From Riptortus pedestris (taxonomy: Eukaryota; Arthropoda; Insecta; Hemiptera; Alydidae), in the NCBI GenBank assembly GCA_019009955.1, contig CM032229.1, forward strand, positions 77,669,001 to 77,733,000: 64,000 bases of DNA. The letters are read 5' to 3'. The translations under genes and the position numbers were made by a program. The notes under the pieces were generated by a model that was given only the letters and a program-made list of their open reading frames with translations, did no database searches and was not told the origin of the DNA. Positions 20,430 to 33,159 of this stretch are shown here, piece by piece; position 1 is the first letter of the stretch; every line of letters begins with the position of its first letter.

Positions 20430-21840
20430 ATGCATATATGACGTCATACGGACATTCTCTGTTCTTTTTTCCCTAAGAAATTACTCCATGTAAAAAAGAC
20501 TTCTAACATGAGTGAATATGAGATGGTAATTGACTGAAAATCTTTTAAGCGAGTAAGACTGGAAAGCGGAAAATGAAATAGTACAGGACATTTTTGAGAA
20601 ACATGTATGGAACATCAATTTACGACATTAATTTTTCAATAAGATCCGTTGTGTAAAAATATTCCATCAGGCGAATAACAACGGAGATTTTATGTATTTG
20701 CGTTTTGCTCATTTTATAAATTACATCTATGAACAAACTTAATCGTTAGTTGTGAGCGATATAGCCTAGTTGCGGAGCTCATAAAATAAAATAAATGACT
20801 ATTTAGTTGTACATGAAAAATTTCAGATTCAATTTTTAAGCGAGTTTGTATATATATATAAGGTAAAATCTGTAAACATTGGAAGCCATTTTTCACTGAT
20901 TTCCCTTAAGGGCCAAAATTAAAGGCCACAACAAATGTGACAGTAATGTCTGTATCTCGTTAGGTTTGGCACCTTATAATTATATTCATGCATATTAAAA
21001 CCTAATAAATAATGTTAATTAGGCCTGTTCTGGGAGGCAGGATAATATCCTCGTTAGCCTCGGGGAACAACTAATGACTCAAATTGTCGATCGTCTTCAA
21101 AGGCAAAGAAAGGAAGGCCGAAGAATGTGGAAGATGATATCTGGCTGAGAGGTTTTCGGCCGCTACCTGCCGTTGGCAAAAGCAGTTTAATTTTTATTTT
21201 TTGGTCTCACATCTTAACTATTTATTATATCTTTTATTATAAAAGATATATATACTACATGAGTATCAGTGTGAGATCTATTTATTTTTGATATTATCTA
21301 AACGTTTTTCAATTAAGAAAGAGGGGGGGGGGGCAAGAGAGCAGATTTTTTTACATGTTTTTATTATTATTAGGAGGAGGGGGTTTGATGCTCAGATTCC
21401 TTGAAAACGTTAACCGGGAGAAAAGGATATCCAGAAAAAAATGTTACCTTACTGGGGCTTGAGGAATTTTCTGGCTTATTTTGCTCCCCGGCATATAACC
21501 ATCTTTTGGGGAATGCAAATTTATTAGTGCTATTTAATAAAATATCCTCTAATGTCAGTTTTCCTCTTGATGCGACTTTTGCAGGATGTCTATTGATGAA
21601 TGTCACATGTAAACCGCTGAGGGCTTCCGGCTTTTAAATTAGAGCTCTCTTAATCCGCTAACCGTAATACAAGTAAAAGTTGATAAGCTAACACAAAAAA
21701 CAAAAAATACTCAGAATATTCATGAAAAATTCCTTAAAACCAAAATCACATTAAAAAAAAAAGAACATATAGAACAAATATTTATTTTTATTTTATTATT
21801 TATTCTTCTTATTCTGGATCCAATATTTTTTATATAATCT
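20430..21840. other. AT-rich DNA with faint HINE traces
   Basis: A palindrome TGATTTCCCTTAAGGG at about 20898 and AATAACAACGGAGATTTTATG at about 20676 suggest a badly eroded minus-strand HINE around 20560-20935. Two 78-codon frames on opposite strands at 21370-21637 overlap and have no family signal. Confidence 0.35.
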
Positions 21841-21850
21841 TCATATTTTA

Positions 21851-21937
21851 TTACAAGGGTCACCAATAACCATTTTGTCCCAGTTTCAATAAAGTTTGCA
21901 GGGGGAAAAAAATGTATTTTATTGGTGACCCTTGTCA
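21851..21937. mobile_element. Short foldback MITE, TA-flanked
   Basis: An 87-bp element between TA dinucleotides (21849-21850 and 21938-21939). Its ends are TTACAAGGGTCACCAATAA and the inverse of TGACAAGGGTCACCAATAA. The interior has no coding capacity. The superfamily is probably Tc1/mariner, judged from the TA target. Confidence 0.6.
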
Positions 21938-22232
21938 TAAAATACGAAAAATTTAATATATTTTTATTGTATTACTTTTTTTTAATCTATGATATGCTTA
22001 AGCAATTATTGATATTTGCTTGTTTCTTGTTGTTGTTTTTTTCTATTGAAGTGTTGTTTATTATTTTGTTTTGGAATTGGGTTCACTACTTTGTATAGTT
22101 TTGTTTTATTTTCTATGAGAAAGAAACATCTCCCTCGTTACGAAGTTTTATTAATAATTAAACATTACAATATTTCTTAAATACTGCAGGTCGGTTGTGT
22201 AAAAAGAACCAAACTTCCACTATTAAAAATTT

Positions 22233-22329
22233 AAAGATTTATTATAGCGACAATACGATTTCGGGGTAGCGCAATGTCGTCAATGTCCACCATCAGTGTG
22301 GAAACACTTTGTTGTTGTATTAAATCTTT
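22233..22329. repeat. Imperfect foldback repeat
   Basis: The left arm AAAGATTTATTATAGCGACA pairs imperfectly with the inverse of TTGTTGTTGTATTAAATCTT. Between them is ACGATTTCGGGGTAGCGC. Such inverted retroelement ends are common, but the family is not identified. Confidence 0.35.
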
Positions 22330-22339
22330 ACTGTGGAAT

Positions 22340-23440
22340 TTTGACCCTATTCACTCAATCAATCTATTGTATAATCACTTCCACCTGGCAGAAACTTGGA
22401 GTACGTTTTCGAATGTTACCAGAACAGGATAATATATTGAAATATTGTGGATATGATTATTTTGGTTTCCTATGCAATTTTTCACTATTACCTGAACTAC
22501 TGTGTGCAACAGTCATTGTAGGAACATGGCCTCTGCAAACATACTCTACTAGTGTCTGGAATCTAATAACACGAGGTGCTGTGGCCAAGGTGTAATCTCA
22601 TTAGAGGTAGCCACAGCAATCCATCTTCTCACACTGAAAAGCCAGGAAGTAGAGAGGCCTTGAGAGGAAAGCTAAGGTTGATGAAGATGTGGGCAAGAAA
22701 CCACCCCACGAAGTAGGTGAAACCGCTGTAAACTGGCCACCGCACGTCCGTGCTCACGCCTAGACCGGCATTCGATATGCTCCTTGGGCCTACAACTACT
22801 CAGGGGACTACTTCTTATTGATGATTTAATGATTACAAAAAAAAAATAAATAAACCACGTTTCATAATGGTCATAATAAATGAACGCTGCAGTTCCTGGT
22901 TTTGATAAAATCTTGTTTTTACTGCTGTTAGTGAGTTTGACAAATCAGGTTTATCAAGTCGACAATTTTGAGGTTCCCCCCGAAATATTTGTATGCTCTT
23001 ATTTACACTGCCAACATCAGAGCTTCACAGCAAAGGCCTTCCCAGAGAGATGCTACGCCCTGAGGCTATGACGTTAGTAGTTAAATTGCTGGAAGAACTT
23101 AACGGTTATAAATATTTTACGAATAGCTACAAAATTGTTTACTTGATAAAACATAGCAATCAACCATTATTGTCCTTCAAGCTGACCTACACATCAAGAT
23201 ATCAAATTACTATGAATTTGAACTTGTCAAACGAAACTCACGCACATACACTTATTACCTAAATACTCCCAACTACTTTGGCCTCATTGCAGCTATACAT
23301 TGACATGAAACAGATACCTTGAGATTGCTTACCTGGCCAATACACATGGACAGTTTGAGTACTTCGACAGGCTCCGCACTTGGACTTATCCTCCAATACA
23401 ATGTCCTATAATTAACTATATGTAGTTACTTATAATTAAT
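22340..23440. other. Unassigned, with short open frames
   Basis: The 99-codon frame at 22296 and the 63-codon frame at 22880 (hydrophobic KILFLLLLVSL near its start) match no family I know. Around 22600-22790 the sequence is richer in GC, but no frame is continuous. Confidence 0.4.
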
Positions 23441-23447
23441 GACAGAT

Positions 23448-23694
23448 TATTATTATTATTTATTACTGTAATTGATTTATTAACGTCCACTTTTTGCAGC
23501 TATGGCTAATTCGGACGGGGTTTCTACAGGTTACCATCCTGTTCTAGCCAAGGTGGGACTAAAGGTTGTATTTAATAAGTTCTTCACTAAATAAATTCCT
23601 ATTTTCCCAGGCGGGAATCGAACTCGCCTCTCTAGGTTTGCAATTCAGATGTTAAGACCTACACATCAACTCACATGGCTAACTAGAGCCCCTA
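23448..23694 (-). mobile_element. tRNA-derived SINE, full length
   Basis: The minus-strand head is GGGGCTCTAGTTAGCCATGT, with box B as GAGTTCGATTCCCGCCTGG, the body GGATGGTAACCTGTAG and an (AAT)n tail. The segment between A-box head and box B differs from other copies (CAATTCAGATG), so it is an older or recombined copy. Confidence 0.85.
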
Positions 23695-24045
23695 ATGACA
23701 GATTAGGTACATGACTAAGAACAACTCTCATTTATTAGCGTGTTTTTCAGTTATGTTAATCATTGTCATATCATAAAGGCCTATATAAAGAATTTCTGGG
23801 GGCTGGAAAAATATTTTCTTTCTTACGTTAAAGAAATTGCTGATTCCTTAAGTGTTGGTATGACACATTAGTACAGTCATCCACCTGTCTCTCCATATAT
23901 TATCTAAAATTCGATGAGTAGCAGAGGGGATTTACTAAAGGCAGAAAACATGAAAGTAGCAATAACTCGCTTTATATTTGACTTCCGAGAAAATTTGTAG
24001 ATTAAAAATTGTAGAACATCAATTGTTTAACAAGATTTGTTCTAT

Positions 24046-24390
24046 AAAAGTGGGGGTTTAATGAAGCACGAAAGCTAAAGGCTCAAAACTAAAAAATGCA
24101 AATATCTAGGTTAATATTAAAGATAAAGAATAAATATATAACAATATTTATAGTAAATGTAATTTTCAATAAGATTGTTTCTATACAATGTTTCGATCTG
24201 ATGTATAGTAACAGAGATATTTCGGAATTTCCTCCCTTCCACAGGTCCGATTTTGGCCATTAAAGAACTCGATCTTTATTTTTACATAGAACGTTAAAAT
24301 ATCAAGTTTGGTACCATTCAAACAAAAATTGGGGCCGCTAGAGCGTAACAGACAAATATATACCTATATATTTATATACCCCTTAAGGAA
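24046..24390 (-). mobile_element. HINE-like element, truncated
   Basis: Minus-strand copy with GTGGGGGTTTAATGAAG, AAATGCAAATATCTAGG, the conserved core GGTCCGATTTTGGCCATT and GGGGCCGCTAGAGCGTAACA. Only a stub of the TA run and of the 5' palindrome (CCCCTTAAGGAAAATCAACT) remain. The 3' hairpin end is missing. Confidence 0.65.
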
Positions 24391-24399
24391 AATCAACTA

Positions 24400-25015
24400 A
24401 AATTATAAATGCCTTACTTGGAACCAATGAAAAGCAATATACATATGCTAAATAATCTGATGCCCGTAACTAAGATTCCTTCGTTTGAGTCTTAAGCAAA
24501 TAGCGTATAGCCTTAACGATGTTCTCCTTTGCATACAAAACGAAGATGGTGGGGACTAAGCCTGTAATAAATCGTAGAGGAGGCGTGGTTTGAAATCAGA
24601 AATCCCAGCAGAAAGACGGCAAAGAACTGGCTCAGGATGGTCCTTGCTGAAGGCCAAGGGCGGGCCCAACCTGTTTCTTGTTATGGTCGAATAAAACGGC
24701 CGCTGAACTAAGCTTTTAGCAACGCATTGTCAATAAAATCTGCCGTATCTTCGTGTTATTTGGCTAACAAATTGTCAGCTGTTCCTTAGAAAACCAGTCT
24801 AGCTTCAATTCCAATAACTTAGACGCTGAATAAATGAATATAAAATTTTTGTGTTGTAGAATCAAATAATTATTCCTTGTGGTTAATTTGGAAGATAGAT
24901 CATTCGCTCTTAGTTTTATTTACATTTTTTTGCTTCTCAAATATTCATAAAATTATTAAATAATAATATTTGTTGAAATTGGTGATTTCTGAGTATTACT
25001 GAAACTAAATTGGCC
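24400..25015. other. Unassigned DNA
   Basis: A GC-richer stretch at 24540-24720 (GGCGTGGTTTG, AAGAACTGGCTCAGGATGG) has no continuous frame. It may be a retroelement tail, but I cannot assign it. Confidence 0.35.
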
Positions 25016-25021
25016 GTACGT

Positions 25022-25145
25022 TTTAACAGACTTCCCTTGAGGGAAATCAGCTACTGAGGTTGTATTCATGATGCGATTTTCAAAAGTTTCCTCAAATATT
25101 TATTGATCCTACCTAGGAGATGGCAAAAATGAGGTCGTTCAAAAC

Positions 25146-25214
<69 letters not shown>

Positions 25215-26504
25215 TTTTTCTGTTAACGCTCTAGCAGTCGCAATTTTTGTTTGATCTTTATGTAACTCGATATTTAAACGTTTAATGTAAAACTAAAGAT
25301 CAAGTTCGTTAATGCCTGAAATCTGTCAAGTGGGGGGGTTAGAGGGGAAATTGCGAAATTTCTTAATATCTCCGTTATTATGCGTCGGATTGAAAAGTTA
25401 TATAGAGGCAATCTTATTGCAAATGTAAAGTTCTATAATTGGTGATTATGTACGTTTTTTCGCTATGTTGATTATTAACCGAGATATCTGCATTTTAGCA
25501 GATTTCCCCTAAGGGAAATCAGCTATTGAGGTCGTACTCATGACGCGATTTTCGAAAATTTTCTTCAAATGTCCATCGATCCTACCCAGGAGATGACTAA
25601 AATGAGGTCCGTTCAAAATTATATATTATATATATATCTGTTAACGCTCTAGCGGTCGCAATTTTTGCTTGATCGTGACGAAACCTAGATATTTATCGGT
25701 TTTATGTAAAAAGACAGATCAAGTTCGTTAATGGCTGAAATCGGACCAGAGGGAGGGGGGGGGGGGTTTAGAGGGGGGATTTTCGAAAATTCAAAATATC
25801 TCCGTTATTATGCATCGGATCGAAAAATTGTATAGAACCAATCTTATTGCAAATTAAATTTACTATAAATATTGTTATATACATTTATTCTCTATCTTGA
25901 ATATTAACCGAGATATTTGCATTTTTATGAAGTCTGTGGTCGGGTATACTTCGGATTACGTCGGCCATCTTCGTCATTTCTCGGCTCAGGCGGAAACTTC
26001 TTCTAACCTGTCGTTTTTAACCTTACCTTACCTTCGTTATTTTGTGAGATTTATGCAAATACGTTCTGTTCATCCGCCCCCCCCCTTCTTTAGTTCTTGG
26101 ACTACTAAAATTTGAGTTATTAAAATATAAATTATTCTTATAATTCAGAAGCCGTTTCAGTTGGGAATTTATTTTAATTAACTGAAAGATTTCTCATTAT
26201 CTAATCACGGTGGTATTGTGTTACCAGTATGCAGATTTCTCTATTGTAAAACTTCACGGGGGAAATCTGCTTAGTTTACGCAGCCCCTGCGTGACGGACT
26301 TTTTTAGTTTTGGGTCTTGAGTAAACCCCCACTCCCACTCATGTCATATTTACAATAAGCTGTTATATTATTAAGCACTTTATTTGAGGCACAAATACCA
26401 AATATTATTCTCATTGAACTTTTAGGTCTTGAGATAAATGCAAGTACTTGAGACACGTGGGAAATCTGCCTAGTTAACGCAGCCCCAGCGTTACCGACTT
26501 TCTT
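25022..26504 (+). mobile_element. HINE-like element (module C), host of a nested copy
   Basis: The 5' end is TTTTAACAGACTTCCCTTGA at 25021, the TA core 25147-25210, then the conserved half to ACCGAGATATCTGCATTT at 25494. There a second element is inserted. The host sequence resumes at about 26305 with AGTTTTGGGTCTTGAGTAAA. Module C (GTTATATTATTAAGCACTTT, AAATACCAAATATTATTC) follows, then CACGTGGGAAATCTGCCTAG, a hairpin with CGCAGCCCCAGCG and CCGACTTTC at about 26504. Its uninterrupted relative is the copy at 41889-42564. Confidence 0.75.
25494..26304 (+). mobile_element. HINE-like element (module B), nested, full length
   Basis: Starts TTTTAGCAGATTTCCCC, with a short TA core at 25620-25638, a complete conserved half with a G11 run, and module B at 25925-26210 (GTCTGTGGTCGGGTATACTT, CGTTCTGTTCATCCGCCC). 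The 3' end is complete: GGGGGAAATCTGCTTAGTTT, ACGCAGCCCCTGCGT and GACGGACTTTT. The short core and intact ends suggest a relatively young copy. Module B recurs at 53045-53773. Confidence 0.8.
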
Positions 26505-26509
26505 ACTCC

Positions 26510-27795
26510 ATATTGAACTTACAGCCAGTCAGAATGTACTAAAGTAGGTTTCCCTCAAACTCAGGAAACTAGAGTTAAGTGTTTCCAAATTGTACTCAGC
26601 GAGGAGCATTCCATTATGCATTACGGGTAGTCATGGCCAAAGAGTTTCTTAATGCCTCCACCCACCAAATGTTGGTACACTGTACTATGGGAGAAGAGAA
26701 TATAAATAACGATCAAAATATAAACCTACAATTTACAAATGCATCTCATATATCATAAATTTATGTCAGTTCGTTAAGACAGATAGAAGGGCTACAAAAA
26801 ATGATACTCATCCAGTAAAGACATATTAAATTCATTATATTATATTTCACCGCAGTAGACATGTTTTCTTCAGATATTACTTGTACGCTTCGTTTGAAAT
26901 TCAAAATCTTATAAATATGCAATGAATAATGCCGGTACATTGCATTGAAATCTTTTATTATAGAACTTGAGAGGATGTATATCAATGTGTTTAACATCAA
27001 GGTTGCAAACTTAATATAATCGAGGTCCCAGGTCAGTCAATAGGTAGTTTTATGCGTTAAAGCAATTTACAACTAGGGCCATATCTACTGAACTCTGGCG
27101 ATATGTTTATCTATAACCTACTATTGGAAAGATATTGCCAATTAAAAATATGGTAATTTGACATCATTTTAAGGAGTTTCACTGAGTATACATTGAGAGC
27201 AGAGAAACACATTATTAAGAAATGCACGCTGCTCAATTAAGTTAATTTGCTGCTACACATCACATACATGTCTACGGACAATAATTAAAAGAGGGGGTGG
27301 GGAGAAGTTTTTATATAAAATTAACTTCAACAACTTAATAATAGAGAGTATAACTTAAAGTCGTAGACGTTAAAGTACAAAAAAATAGAAATGGAAGAAC
27401 GAAAGTATTTCAAAATGAAAGAAACATATTAAAAGTAGACAACAATTGATGTCACTTAAATAATTACGTGGATTTATCAGAGGATAGCCCTTAATGGTAT
27501 GAAATTTCATTAATATAAAATGCCTTTATGGGGCACTGTTGAGACAGTTGTCCCAGTATAAAGGAGTTGCAATCTCCCTTATTTGCGGAAGAGAACTTCC
27601 TGTTATTTGCTTTAACACAGAGTTCCTCGAAATGAATATTAGTTCTGTTTCAGTTTCAAAGCGCTCGGCCATTCGAATCCTGCTAACAACTAAGGTCATA
27701 TATATTTATTTCACTTTATGTTCAATGTTAATTGTGGCTTACCCTGCACATTGATATGAGACTTCCTACCTTGGGGCTTTTATAAAATTTATAAT
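26510..27795. other. AT-rich DNA, nothing recognised
   Basis: Small frames at 26761 (-) and 27539 (+) carry no recognisable domains. Confidence 0.45.
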
Positions 27796-27800
27796 TTATA

Positions 27801-29781
27801 CTAGCTCAGATACCCGGCGATGCCCGGGAAATTATTGTTGACTGACTAATGATGGTATTTTGATAGTAAGACTTCAATGTGTACAATTACACTTCCCTCC
27901 ACGAAGTAATGATTTTCCGAAATAGCCAACCCTGAAGGGTAACTTTTGGGGATTAATAGAATAGAAATTTTAGTTTTGAAGGATAAATGAAAATGTGTTC
28001 CTAATTAATCCTTCTACACTTTATGACTCACCGTTTTTCAATAATTCAAACCATAATAATGGGTAGCATTTATTACAATTAAATATCATCCATAATGAAC
28101 ATATTTTCTTTCAAAGGCCTACCCGAGCTCAAATAGTTCAGGCAAAGTTTTATACGTAAGATTATATTTGTAATAGTGAATCTCACTGGAAATCACTTCC
28201 AGCAATGCCAGACGGGAAATAAGTAAACTCAATTAACTGGTAAGGCTGCCGTCATCTTCCGCTCCCACATTAGACTTCTCGCTTTTCAGCCTCTTTTATA
28301 ATCCCCACTCCCGTTTGGACCTAAAATTTTAAATATAGCTTATAATCATGGAAGATTTAATGCTAATTGACATACCGAGTTTTGCTAAGTTCGGTTCAAT
28401 CGTTAGTGCCCAACAAAATTGTTGACTCCCGTTTTAGATTTTAGTGTATATCACGTTTATACTTCTCTATACGACAAAAGTGAATATAACAAAAGTTACT
28501 CTAAATAACGAAATAAACAACTTTTGTTATGTGCATATTTGCTGAAAAGGCAATAGGAAACGAAATATTGCTATTTTTTATTCCAGGCCTTCCTTACAAC
28601 CCCCACTCCTGTCCGTCCCTAGAAATGTTGGTATGGCTTGCTATAATGAAGGCGTTAGTCCTAATACACGTACCGAGTTTTATTTTGTTCGGTTGATTCT
28701 TTTGTGCCGAATAAAATTGTCGACTCCCGCTATAGTTTTTAGCGTATAACTCATTTATACTTCCGTATACGGCAAAAGTGTATTTAGAAAAAGTTACTTT
28801 AAATAACAAAATAAACAACTTTTGTTATGTGCATATTTGCTGAAAAAGCAATAGGAAACTAAATATCGCTATTTTTAATTTCTGGCCTCCCTTATAACCC
28901 CCACTCCTGCCAGTCCCTAGAAATGTTAGTATAGCTTATTATAAGGACATCGTTAGTATTAATTCACATAGCGAGTTTATTTTAGTTCGGTTGAGTCTTT
29001 TGTGCCAAATAAAATTGTTGACTTCCGCAGTAGTTTTTAACGTATAACTCATTGATACTTAGGTATACGACAAAAGTGTATATAACAAAAGTTACTTCAA
29101 ATAAAAAAATAAACAACTTTTGTTATGTGTATAATTGCTAAAAATGCAATAGGAAACGAAATACCGCTATTTTTAAATTCAGACCTCCCTTATAACCTCC
29201 CCCCTCCTGCCCGTCGCTAGAAATGTTGGTATGGCTTATTATAATGAAAGCGTTAGTGCTAATGCACATACGGAATTTTATTTAATTCGGTTGGTTCGTT
29301 TGTTCCAAATAAAATTGTTCACTTCCGCTATAGGTTTTAGCGTATATCTCGTTTATAATTCGGTATACAAAAAAAAGGTATATAACAAAAGTTACTCTAA
29401 ATAACAAAATAAACAACTTTTGTTATGTGCATAATTGCCGAAAAACCAATAGGAAACGAAATATCGCTATTTTTAATTTCAGGCTTCCCTTATAACCCCC
29501 ACTCCTGTTCGTCTCAGAGGATATTAATATAGTCTAAAGTCTAAGTTGGATTAGTAGTAATATACATACCAAGTTTCATAAAATTCGGTTCAGCCGTTTA
29601 TGCGTGAAAAGGTAACAAACAAACAAACAAACAAACAAATAAACAAACAAACAAACAAACAGACACCAAAGAAACAAAATGCAGTTATGGTGTCAATGAC
29701 ATGTGAAACGAAAAGTTACCGTGAAATTTCGCGAAAAAAATCAATGTACAGACAGAGGTTACAATTTTATATATATATAGA
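27801..29781 (-). mobile_element. Non-autonomous Helitron, second copy
   Basis: The minus-strand 5' end is TCTATATATATATAAAATTG at 29781, and the 3' end is CTAG at 27804-27801 after the hairpin CCCGGGCATCGCCGGG and TATCTGAG. The flanking bases are A at 27800 and T at 29782. Compared with the copy at 18640-20225 it has five instead of four tandem units, plus an extra ~450 bp next to the 3' end (27830-28280). No Rep/helicase coding remains. Confidence 0.82.
28230..29520. repeat. ~298-bp tandem array, five units, inside the Helitron
   Basis: Anchors of the CCACTCC type lie at 28315, 28603, 28901, 29201 and 29499 (spacings 288, 298, 300, 298). Same repeat as 18990-20000. The unit nearest the element's 3' end (28315) is the most diverged. 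Confidence 0.85.
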
Positions 29782-29784
29782 TGT

Positions 29785-32700
29785 ACATGATTACATTTAA
29801 AAGATTCAGCACATATCACTTGTTATAATTAAATATCGATTGGAATACCCTATAAGGCTCATTTGTCAGTTTCATGGAAATGTAAAGTTGTTGAAGACGA
29901 ACATCTCACTTCCAACATGTTAATTCATCCAGATCCCTAGGACTATGTGGAGCACCTAACATTGGTGTATATGTTCTTGCTAGCAAACCTAGTGCAAGTT
30001 TAATACTCTTTCTTATTACATCATTATATAGGTACCGTTTAATAGATTACATATCCATTTATTTAGGTGGGCAATTTGCGAAGGATTGGTTAATTTAGTA
30101 AGAAATGGGGAAACTACAATCGGATTATAATTGAATTCAATTTTAGTGGTACATACTCGGTTACATGCATGTATTGAAATCAAAAGACTGCTTTGCCGAC
30201 GATACGGTAATTTTTATAACCTTTATCGAAGCAAAACAATCATCAATAAGTGAACATGTGAATCATTAAATCATGAAAAACATGTGGATGTCTGAGAGAC
30301 AAAGTGGTGTAAGTCTGTACTTCGCTAAAAGAAAATTCATAGAAATGACTTGTTCTTATTTCGTTTATAAGGTAAATGTAAGTAGTATTTAGACCAATAA
30401 AATGAAGCCACCCTCCATGATGTGTCACTCATTTTCTATATTGTCAAATGCAAAACCTTCATTATTTGCGAAGTAGCTAATTTAAGTTATACCAGTTTGT
30501 TTCTCAGCAGTCCATATATGCACTAATTAGTAATATCATAAAAAAATAAATAAATAAATAAAAAAAATTTGAACATGAGCTGACATACATTTTTCATAAT
30601 GCTTCTCACGCCCCCCCCCCAAAAGTGCCAATTATTCATTTATCTTCAATCGAACAAGAATGAGTTTAATGCTAGTGAGAAGTGTATCTATAAATCTTAC
30701 GTGTTGTATATTTCCAGCTCCAGAAGCTTGCATAAATGTAAATAAGTTTGCCAAGCGAGTAAGGGATTGTAGAAACCTCTTCTAAAGGTTTTCCCGCGGC
30801 AAAAGTTCCCAAATAAAAAAAAAGAGATCATCCAAGAAAACCTGGCAACAGAAAACCAGTTTTCCTATTTAAAATAAGAAAGAGGTTGGGGACTGGGCGG
30901 CACCTCATCTTGTCCCTTTCTAAGTCTCCTTTATACGGACATCAAATAACAGGTGTGACTTCTTGGCCATCCGCCGGCTGTTTCACACATGCTTCAAATC
31001 AAAAGCTCACAAAATGTTGATATTAACAAATGATGTTTCTCCTTTTAAAATGAATGCTATTTTATAGAAAAAATACCTTTGAGATTGTTTCGATATTTAT
31101 TCTGCCTTTTTAATTTTAATTTTTAACCTTTGCTTGCCAATAACTGGTAATAAATAACTTTTGGATACTCGGAGCCATCCATATTTGGGTATTAGGTTTA
31201 GTGTAAAGTGAAGAATGTCTTAGAAAAAAAATTGTAAATCAATTTAAATTCTAATTCTCTCAAACATCTGGGAAAATTGAGATAATTTGACTCGTCACAT
31301 TGAATCTGTTCAATAATTATTTCCTTGCAATATAATCAAACATAAAACCTAAATATATTAAATAAAATATGCCATGTAAAACCTAAACTTGACAATTAAA
31401 ATAAAATTCTCCATTTTTGGTATATTAGATATGAGTTAAAAAGGCTTATTTATTTTACTAAATAAATGTTAATAGTAAATAGGAATTCTTTATGGCAGAG
31501 CATTGTCTTATAATTTTAATTACTATATTTTGCTTTGGACACCTTTACCAAACAGGCTAACCAGTTCCATCACATCTGCCTTAGTCCCTAAAGAGTGCGT
31601 GCAACCTATGTAAAACGTTGTTCAATAATGTTCTACTAAATAAATTCTTTTCGAAAATGCAATTACTATGTAATTCAAAATTTATTATGACTGTGTTCAA
31701 ATTACTCGAAAGCTCAAGGAGGAGTTTTGAATGAGTAAATGGCTTTCTCAATTTTCGTCATTATCATTAAACGGAGACCCGTTTTTGTAGGGCGATCCAC
31801 TATTCGATAGGTTTATAACGCAGTCATTTACCTTTTGCAGGTAATCCTTTCATGCTCTGATTCTGGAACAGTTTTTACAAAATAGCTGTTGCTTTGCATG
31901 TTTAATTATTTTACACGACTTTTACAAATTAATTGAAAAATAAAGAAAGTAGATATAGAGAAAATGAGCATTGTTCTCTTTATGTTCAGAAAGTATTAGG
32001 CTGTGAGCCATATTTCCAAAAGGACTGAGACGATATAGTGAGCTAAAGCACTATTCAACGTACTAGAGGTGCAGGGTTCGTAGATGGGGCTCAGATAGTA
32101 AAATTATTTTAATAGAGGGATTCTACCAGTCACTCGATTTCAACAATCCCATGGTGTCCACTAAGCATCGATCTTTGGCCTGTATTGGCAACACAATAAG
32201 CATGGTCTTGTCAACCTCTTGACTTTCCAACAGAGCTTTTTCTTTCTTTCTAGTTTCCATGTTTTATCATAATAATAAATCACATTAGAATAAAATATGT
32301 TTTATTGTAGCTATTATTTCAAGAGGCTTTTTAGTTTGGTTGTTTGGCTCTTGACTTTGAAGGTCCTATTTGAAAACATAAATATATTTTTTTGTTTGAT
32401 TAAAATATTAATAAGTTAAAACAGGAGGGCAAAGTATCCATTATATCCATGCATATCCTGTGCCTTTTTTTTCTTTGCAAAATTATGCCCCTAGTCGATA
32501 AAACATTCCGATTCATCATTCTTGAGGGAAGTATCTATTAGGAAAGGCGTTACGCCAGTTGATAGTTAATGGGTGCGGAAGTAACTCTGAGAAAGGAAAC
32601 TGCCTTATCGCTCAAATGGTACCTATTCCTTAGAGGATTTGGAGGAAGTTATAGTCCTTTAAACGACAATATCCGGTACGCATGCGAGCGGTGGGCCCCA

Positions 32701-32795
32701 TTCTTAAGGGCCTTTCTTACCCGGTTAATTATATAAATAGGGAGATTGGTAAGGGTAAATTAATAATTGAGAGCACTAGAGCGGTTAAAAACATA
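29785..32795. other. AT-rich DNA, nothing firm
   Basis: No element of the main families. A weak tRNA-like stretch at about 32040-32100 (GTGAGCTAAAGCAC ... GGGTTCGTAG) and a decayed SINE-like stretch at 31555-31660 were too eroded to call. Confidence 0.4.
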
Positions 32796-32800
32796 CACAC

Positions 32801-32936
<136 letters not shown>

Positions 32937-33097
32937 TTTTGAGGCTTGTAGGTCAGTGTTCATGAAATAAGATTTAGTTGGCCAATATTTCGAGAAATTT
33001 ATCTTTTCTTCTTCAGGGGTGTAAAAAGTTAACAAGTGTACCTTAGTCTTTAAGTCATTCAAGTCTTGGTAAGGACAAATAACTTACACCACACTGT

Positions 33098-33100
<3 letters not shown>

Positions 33101-33145
<45 letters not shown>

Positions 33146-33148
33146 TAT
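33101..33148. repeat. (TA)n microsatellite
   Basis: About 20 TA units plus an interrupted tail to 33157, about 170 bp after the compound repeat. Confidence 0.9.
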
Positions 33149-33159
33149 GTATATCAAAT

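Noticed and set aside
21370..21637. Two 78-codon frames on opposite strands
   Set aside because: They overlap in antisense, have no domain or codon signal, and could be chance.
22880..23071. 63-codon frame with a hydrophobic start resembling a secreted peptide
   Set aside because: No promoter or splice context, no recognisable cysteine framework, and such short hydrophobic frames are expected by chance in AT-rich DNA.
25897..26115. 72-codon frame in the HINE module B
   Set aside because: The equivalent region at 53045-53773 does not preserve the frame.
28594..28818. 74-codon minus frame
   Set aside because: It lies wholly within the tandem units of the Helitron and is not kept in neighbouring units.
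29600..29800. 66-codon frame rich in Asn-Lys-Gln-Thr
   Set aside because: Generated by the (AAAC)n run near the Helitron 5' end.
31555..32100. Additional SINE copies at about 31555-31660 and 32040-32100
   Set aside because: Too diverged: only single short words match the SINE or tRNA promoter boxes.
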